From contig AP026544.2 of the NCBI GenBank assembly GCA_026075535.2, forward strand, positions 10,912,001 through 10,976,000: a stretch of 64,000 bases of DNA, given 5' to 3'. Each line of letters opens with the position of its first letter. Positions within the stretch are counted from its first letter, which is position 1. Positions 57,855 through 64,000 of this stretch are shown here, in pieces. A program made the position numbers and the translations under genes. Under the pieces are notes generated by a model. It ran no database searches. It was not told where the DNA came from and saw nothing but the letters and a program-made list of their open reading frames with translations. Source of the DNA: Tricholoma matsutake. Lineage: Eukaryota; Basidiomycota; Agaricomycetes; Agaricales; Tricholomataceae.

Positions 57855-59441
57855 TAGGGTACATCACGGGTTTTTGACAGGTTTTGTTCCCATGGTGATG
57901 ATACTCAACCTGGGAAAACCACCAAAACAGCCGATGAGGCAACCGATGATATTTGCAACGAGTCAGAGGAAGGGTGCAAGTCATTCTGAACATTTGTGGT
58001 CCAACCTATGGGTAGATAACTAGTCAGTACTAGTTGTGAAAGTAGTGCTATAGGAACCGAAGGTGTTTGGTGCAGTCTGATCGAGTATCGATTGATATCG
58101 AGGACAATCAATGAGATTGATGGCGAATGATGATTATCATCGATGGTCGATGTGCGGATTCTGAGGACCTTTCGATAGGTCAATAGTATACGAAGGGTGT
58201 AGCCAATGGCTATAAAGTGTTGAACTGGTTACTAGTGCTAGCAACAAGAGGATCAAAGGAGGATTGAGGATGCAATGATCGCAGAGGTTTCTCGTCGATC
58301 AAGAAAACTCATAGAAGTTTAGATTGTTTTAGAGGATCAATCTGATTCTTAGAACTTAATATGAGACGATAGGTGAAGATGATTTCTTCTGGCTTCCAAG
58401 TAGATACTACAGAGTTTTATATGTTTTAAAGAAACTTCCTAAAATGGAATGAGAAACATGTGTAAAACATGAGGCAAAAGATATGAGTTAAGGCACAAGG
58501 CCAAAAAGGAGACTGGAATCCAAACAAGAAAGATATATATCATATGATGAAAGAGTAATGAAGGGTATAGAACTGAAAGGGGACTGTCCTTTGTGTATAA
58601 ATTGTGCTAAGTCTCACAATAATTCGTCCAGCGGGTTCTGTGCATGATAGGGACTTGGAACGAGGCTGACCTACTATCAGCAGGTTTGGGCCCGAGTCAG
58701 AATCCTTCCTGGCACATGGTATTCCACCATATAGATAACAAATGTGGTGCCCAATGTTGCTCGTAGTCTCTCGATATCGATCGATGACACTCAATGATGG
58801 TCGACGATGTTCGATCGCAGTCACAGTTTGTTTGAAGATGATCAGGGATGTTCGATGGTCATTTAGAAGGGGTCTTAGGGGCTTTTGACATAGTCCTAAG
58901 GTTGTGCGATGTGGTGTCTTGGTACAATCAATGTCGCTGGTGATGTTTCGACACGGTCGATATGATATTGCGATCGATAGACTGGGTCGCGCTGCATCTG
59001 GGACCTTATAGGAGTTAGCCGATGTGATTAGAATGTGGTTAGAATGACGTATTGGCCTTTGAGCTGAGGAGACAACCTATCAATGGTCAGTATATTGGCC
59101 TGGAAAAGTCAATGTCATCAAATAATTCCTCAACTAAGTGTCATAAATGATCCAAAATTGATCAAGCTATATCTCAACCAAATCTTGACCAATTTGGATA
59201 ATTTTGGGTGCATTTTGAAGTGAATAACCGTGTGCATTACCGTACCCATGTACCCGTGGGTCTGCAAATAAAGAACAGCTTTAAAATGAGCCAAAAATTA
59301 TCCAAATTGGTTGAGATCTGGTGGAAATATAGCTCAATCAAGTTTGCATCAGTTTTGATCCTCAATTAAAGATTTCATCATAAACTCTATGTTCCATGGA
59401 CTGTGGGAACAAAAAGGGCCAAAAACCCATGATGTACCCTA
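57855..59441. mobile_element. Non-autonomous hAT-type element, family 4
   Basis: The ends TAGGGTACATCACGGGTTTTTG and the reverse complement of TAGGGTACATCATGGGTTTTTG form a terminal inverted repeat with one mismatch. The flanks GTCACCTG (57847-57854) and GTCACCAG (59442-59449) are an 8-bp duplication with one mismatch. Near the right end a further inverted pair (59156-59206 with 59290-59342) would form a hairpin. There is no coding frame of note. Confidence 0.78.
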
Positions 59442-59791
59442 GTCACCAGGGGTGATAAGCATACAACTTCAGAGCTAAGCAAATGACTGGTGCCATGATT
59501 GGCGACAGTCACCATACATGACCTAAATAAATGTGTATGGGCCCTTCCCATACAAGAATATATACAAAAATGGTACATTGTAGTGACCAGTGACAGTAGT
59601 GACAATGGCAGTGATAATGCACTGGCACTTAGGGTAACATATTTTGATGAATACATGCATGGTTATTTTATTAGTAGGTGAAGTGTATAAGGGATATATT
59701 GAATATATTGATGCATGGCAGTGCCAAAAAAAAAACCATAAACTGACCCCGGTGATATGCAAATGCATGGTTTATCCTGCATGTCAGTGTC

Positions 59792-62209
59792 TTAAGTCAA
59801 AAGTATCCTGGGGTTCAGTGGATGCATCTCCATGAGCTTTTGGTCTTGGCTTTGGATGGAGACTGGCTCCACTGTCACATCCATGGCTTGGACATCGGTG
59901 TTGCTGGGCTTTGATTTTTTAAGCCGCTGTCCATGACTATTGTTGTCATTTGACCATGCTATTTTAAGCCTTTTCTTGCTACCTTCCACTGGTGTACTCG
60001 TTCCGGCATCCTGTGTTGTAGTGACTTCATTGGTGTTGCGAGCATGGGATCTTGATTGTGTTTTCATCCAATGCTTTCTGTAGTCAGGGATTGCACTATC
60101 AGTTGAAGCAACTGATGTTGCCTCAGGGATGGTATCCATCAGTAATGAAGCTAGTGTCATGTTCTGTTGAGAATTGTGACCTTGCCAAATCGCCGGTCGG
60201 AGGGCAGATGCAGTGGAATTATGGATAATACCATTTTGCATCCATGCAGGAACCAGACTGTTCATTAAATGACCCCATGCTCCAGATCTGCCAGATAGCT
60301 AGCATATGTAGGTTTGGTCATGTCGACTGCTGTAGGACTGCTGGTCAAACCCATCATCGTCAGAATATTGTGATCCTCCACTGTTACGTATTGGCCAGGT
60401 GGAATTAGTGCCTTCTGGAGCATGGGATTGACGAAAAGGTCCCATTCCAGTGGCATCAAATCTTTGGGTATCAGTGGAGCTGACCCAGTGGCTTGTTGGT
60501 TGATAGGTGTAATAGCTGGTGGAGTAGTATGGGGCTGCTTTTTCTTTTTTTGTTTTGGTACCAGTGCACTCTCACTTTCAGGTTCCTGTGTGGTGGCCTT
60601 ATGCCATTTGGTTTTCTTTTTTGTTTGTTTGGGCTTTGGCAGATTGCATGGTGGTGCTGTCATTCTTTTGGGATCCATGTCATCCAAGTCTGTAAGTTCT
60701 TGTAATTGAACCATCAGCTGAAGTGTTCCCTCCCATGAATTAAGGACATTTGTGAATGTGAAACCAATCTTTCCTTCCTCCTGCCTTCCCATCCAAAGGG
60801 TAAAACATGCCTCAATTTCATGTTTATGCATTTTAGATGGTTCCCACAATAATACAAACTCCCCATCCAGCGATTCATCTGATTTCCCCAATGCTGATGA
60901 AGATGCACAGCTGATTCCTCCTTTCTGCAGAGGCATGTAATCCACCTGGTTGATAAATTCGGGTTGCCATGTGTAAATATCAAACCATGGCACATGACTG
61001 GAGGTCCTCCTTGTAGCTAAATCTTGCCAGAGATCAATATCTTCATTATTCAAACATGGTTCACTCACTGTACATCCTTTCAATGTATGCCCATAAGACT
61101 TGTTTTTGGTAATTCAAAAACTGAGCATTGTTGTTGTGGCGGATAAGACTGTTCACCAGGAGCAGTGGCTGCCCCTTCACTCCAGTCTCCAGGATTTGTT
61201 TAGGCTTTGCTCCACTGGCAGGTCATATCACTGATTTCTCCTCTTCATCAGCGGTGAGATATTCCTCGATGTATGCCTCAAACATGTCTTCAATAGGCTT
61301 TTCATGCCACCCAGGTTTGTTGGCTATGAAATTTGGCTTATTGTTGCCTAGAAAGCTATTTGTTTCAAACTTACAAATTCTTCATTAGTCACTGTTAAAT
61401 GCCAGGTGAATGTACATACATGCTCCACTTCCTCTTTCTGGCTGGATTTACTCATCCACCCAACACAACCATTCAAACCCCAAGTTCAAGGTACATTGAA
61501 TTTTGAAATTCATTCATATGTTTTGTGAGCATTTTATTGGCATCCCTAAGATCAATTCAGCCAGGTTACTGAATTACGGGTGATACATGTACTTTTGCCA
61601 AACAGCCAATGGTGGACCGGTATTCATCCATTGATGCCGAAGTGTCTCAATCTTTGCATTTTCCTTTGCATCGTTGGATATTCTTTTGTTGACTTTTGCA
61701 TATTGCTGCAAATATTTGGCCATCCAGTCCAGTTGGCCTTTCTCCAGATCTGGTGCCTCCCTTCCAATCACCGCCTCTATTTCTGACCCATACAGGTGGA
61801 TAATGACTTTGCGCCATGGAGGGACCTTGCCAACCACCGCCTTTGGTGGTTTGCAAGCATTTTGTCTGTACCAAGCTCTAATATGCTGATAATCATGTTT
61901 GTCAAAGAGCAGAATATACATTAAGGGTTTATTGCTTACTTCCTGCAGGCCATCCATTGGAGGTTTAACAGGTAGGTTAAATAAGTCCATCATGGCACCT
62001 TGTAAGGTTAGTTGTTGTGCTTTATGGTTTTTCAATGCCTTCCAGTCGTCCACTCGTTGCTGTAGCACATTCAGTTCCTCTGGTGACCACTTATGGGCAA
62101 CTGGTTGAAATTTTGCATGCTCATCCATGTGATTTCCATCATCTGAGCTAGAACTTGAAGGACAGCTGCCAAAGTCTTCCCCACTTTGATCAGCATCCTC
62201 AGCGGACAT
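59792..62209 (-). CDS. Unrecognised spliced gene, agaricomycete-type
   Basis: The minus-strand reading from ATG near 62209 starts with an acidic Ser-rich stretch, then a helical block (KWSPEELNVLQQRVDDWKAL) and TLRHQWMNTGPPLAVWQKY near 61600. Further coding-like pieces are CVGWMSKSSQKEEVEHVCTF near 61400-61480 and KPIEDMFEAYIEEYLTADEE near 61230-61300. A probable 52-bp intron (GTGAGT donor, TTTAG acceptor) lies near 61015-61066. The last part runs continuously from about 61014 to 59793 with a Lys-rich middle and a basic segment (SKKRLKIAW). One stop near 61222 is unexplained. The pattern 'weNkGPP' is one I associate with lineage-specific proteins repeated near fungal transposons, but I cannot name the family. 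It lies just downstream of a KDZ-type transposase fragment on the same strand. Confidence 0.5.
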
Positions 62210-62227
62210 GATAGTCAATGTGGACAC

Positions 62228-62690
62228 AGTACACAGGTTGTGCTGGCAAATACATTAGGTACCTTGATATAGCATCAGACTGTTCCTGAGGACTATTTAC
62301 AGGTCATATTTCAGCCCCAATATACCCTAATATACCCCAGACTTCGATTGGTACACCTTTAATCCTCTCAGCACACCTTAATATATCACAATGTCCCTGA
62401 GCAGAACAGCTAGTAGTGGAGTATTATTAGCTGGTTGGTCTGCCAATTATTTAGAATTTTATAAAAAAAGGTAACATTAGTAAACCGTTATTTGTTGTCT
62501 TCAGTTGTGGCTCGAATTGAGCCATCCAAACCATTGGAGCCATTTGACAATAGATGGATGTGTTGTCAGTGGGGCCGGAATTACAATGCCAGTGGCATGG
62601 TACATGCAGCAAGTATGATTGAATATCGCAAACACCACCTCTGTTGTTGCATACATAACATTGGTGGTTGCAAGCTGATATTGCCAGATT
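62228..62690. other. Spacer between the two minus-strand genes
   Basis: Frames on both strands at 62492-62716 are short and show no known motif. The minus frame (NVMYATTEVVFAIFNHTCC) may be a further exon of the KDZ-type gene, but no splice junction supports it. Confidence 0.3.
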
Positions 62691-62696
62691 ACCTGG

Positions 62697-64000
62697 CTAC
62701 TCAAAACCCCAGACATTTCCTACCCATGGATATATGGCTTTGAAAATATGCATGGAGGAAGCAGCCATCCTTCTCCAGTTCACCGCCTGACATTTGGTAT
62801 ATGCCACAGCTCCCAGCAATGTCTGAGTCTCCAAGCAGTTAACCCAGACCTCCATTCTGTGAAGAAAATAATGTGGGATCCAAGCCATTTCATGACTGGT
62901 AATTGATAACTTCTCTGACCATCTATCATGTTTGGCATTTGCCTGTAACCAGTGCACCCTGTAGACTAAATAATAGTGAAGTCGCTCGTTAAAGTGAATT
63001 GAGGTGTACTTACATTATTTCATCATTTCGCTTGCCTCGACATCAGCTTGGACATTAATGGTCCAAAACCATGCCAATGGTTCATCCTGTGTCTGGCTCC
63101 CACCCTCAGCATTGCCAGTACCACCCCTCACCACAGCAGTTGAAATCTTGAGTGTGTCCCAGCACAATACCTGATACTTGGACTGCATCTCAGCTGAACA
63201 TCCCAATGATACCATTGCAGCCCTTGCAGCATTATATACCTGACGATGTGCTTGAACCTGGCAGCTAATAGCATGCAGCTTTGACCAAGCCCTTCCCTTT
63301 TTGTTCTTGGATGTGGCAAGACATAAATTCTTTCTGAATAAGAAAGATTTCTCACCAAGGGCCATTCTAACACCCTGGAGCTCATTGTTTGCTTGTCCTT
63401 CCCTCAATTTCAACTCTTTCTTGGTGAGGGAATCCAAACCAAGCTGAGTAATTTGCAGAAAGCCAAATGTAGAGGGAAGAGGTAATGGGCGTGTTTCAAC
63501 AGTATGGACTGCTGCTACTGGGGGCCTTGTAATAAATGGGTTGCTTTGATCATCATCATCCGAGTTAGTCTGGTAATCGGGAGCTTGTGATGGGAGTACT
63601 GGTCTCGGTGGCAAGTCATTAAGCTTTTGCAGTGCATTCAATGTGTCATTGTTCACAAATTGTTCCAATTTAGCAATGAAGGAATCCACTCTGGTATCAA
63701 GGTTTTGCTGTTTTGTTGCAATCTTCAGCTTATTGGCCTTGGACAACACTGAATGCTGCTGATGTATAAAGGTCCAAAGGGCCAGTCTGATATTAGTTAG
63801 CATAGGAATATTTTGCAATGGCCAGATACACACTGAGCTTCCTCAAGTTTGAGGCCAAGAGCAAGCCAGGTGGTTTCACCCTTTCCATCACTGGTTTCAT
63901 CTTCATCCTCTAGAAGGTTCATTTGAAGGTCACTTCGTGTTACCACTACCTGACCAGGATTTAAATCATAGATGTCCATTGCTTCTGGATTGGTTAGACA
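62697..64000 (-). pseudogene. KDZ-type transposase, C-terminal region, truncated by window edge
   Basis: The minus-strand frame from 63833 to 63015 reads LTNIRLALWTFIHQQHSVL, IAKLEQFVNNDTLNALQKL, GEKSFLFRKNLCLATSKNKK, WSKLHAISCQVQAHRQVYNA and DEPLAWFWTINVQADVEASE. A 48-bp intron (62966-63013, GTAAGT donor) then joins to FYRVHWLQANAKHDRW and a helical end at 62697. From memory this is the C-terminal part of Kyakuja-Dileera-Zisupton (KDZ) transposases of basidiomycetes. TAA at 63015-63017 spans the place where the family usually has Glu before FYRVHW, a single-base nonsense change. The catalytic core would lie beyond 64000. A related frame at 63797-63979 continues upstream. Confidence 0.62.

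Larger units (their letters stand above)
55385..59720. repeat. ~445-bp tandem repeat tract interrupted by two hAT-type elements
   Basis: A unit containing GTACATTGTAGTGAC, ATGTGTATGGGCCCATCCTA and CATGTGGGCCCATGATAGTA appears at 55385-55604 plus 57118-57400, and at 57400-57850. A diverged copy at 59450-59640 shares the first two landmarks in part. The offset between matching landmarks (57225 and 57669) is about 445 bp. The insertions 55605-57109 and 57855-59441 split the units. An AT-rich block near 55290-55370 recurs near 59650-59720. No coding potential is seen. Confidence 0.72.

Noticed and set aside
1..64000. tRNA, rRNA or other structural RNA genes
   Set aside because: I scanned for tRNA-like B-box sequences and rRNA-like blocks and saw none I could support. 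A covariance-model search would be decisive.

Overview
The window looks like a transposon-rich stretch of a basidiomycete genome, most likely an agaricomycete. The evidence is short GT-AG introns of about 45-60 bp, Ty3/Gypsy chromoviruses, a Plavaka-type transposase, a KDZ-type transposase C-terminus, and lineage-typical repeated gene families (DUF6698-like, DUF6532-like, JmjC). I saw no housekeeping gene, tRNA or rRNA. Family names are from memory of sequence patterns; no database search was possible.

Layout. 0-12.5 kb: an hAT-type non-autonomous element (734-2247, perfect TIRs and 8-bp TSD) inside a triplicated repeat, then three spliced gene remnants: DUF6698-like (minus), DUF6532-like (plus) and a long multi-exon JmjC gene (minus). 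12.5-25.5 kb: two decayed chromoviruses of different lineages and an extra gag-like fragment. 25.5-29.5 kb: a decayed Plavaka transposase gene and a small coiled-coil gene. 29.5-37.9 kb: a 1.28-kb fold-back repeat carrying a nested hAT element, a CpG-richer gene-poor segment with a 41-bp tandem array, a third hAT-type family and several minisatellites.

37.9-51.2 kb: the centrepiece. An older minus-strand chromovirus (39063-51161, TSD CATCC) was split by a newer plus-strand copy of the same family (39988-46034, TSD ATCAC). The young copy has LTRs identical by eye and intact gag and pol. The old copy is decaying almost only through CpG transitions, including three CGA-to-TGA stops. Both copies, and the distant relative at 12.5-16.7 kb, carry a Tf1/sushi-like self-priming signature: ten bases at the likely transcript start are complementary to the ten bases starting 2 nt after the LTR. 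They also share a duplicated leader motif at the same offset and spacing.

51.2-64 kb: two more copies of the first hAT family, a fourth hAT-type element, a low-complexity protein gene with SPDSP-type repeats, a broken plus-strand gene, a roughly 445-bp tandem repeat, an unrecognised spliced minus-strand gene, and the C-terminal part of a KDZ-type transposase running off the window end.

Functionally the window is a nest of elements inserted into one another. TSDs allow much of the order to be read. The only element that looks capable of activity is the plus-strand chromovirus at 39988-46034.
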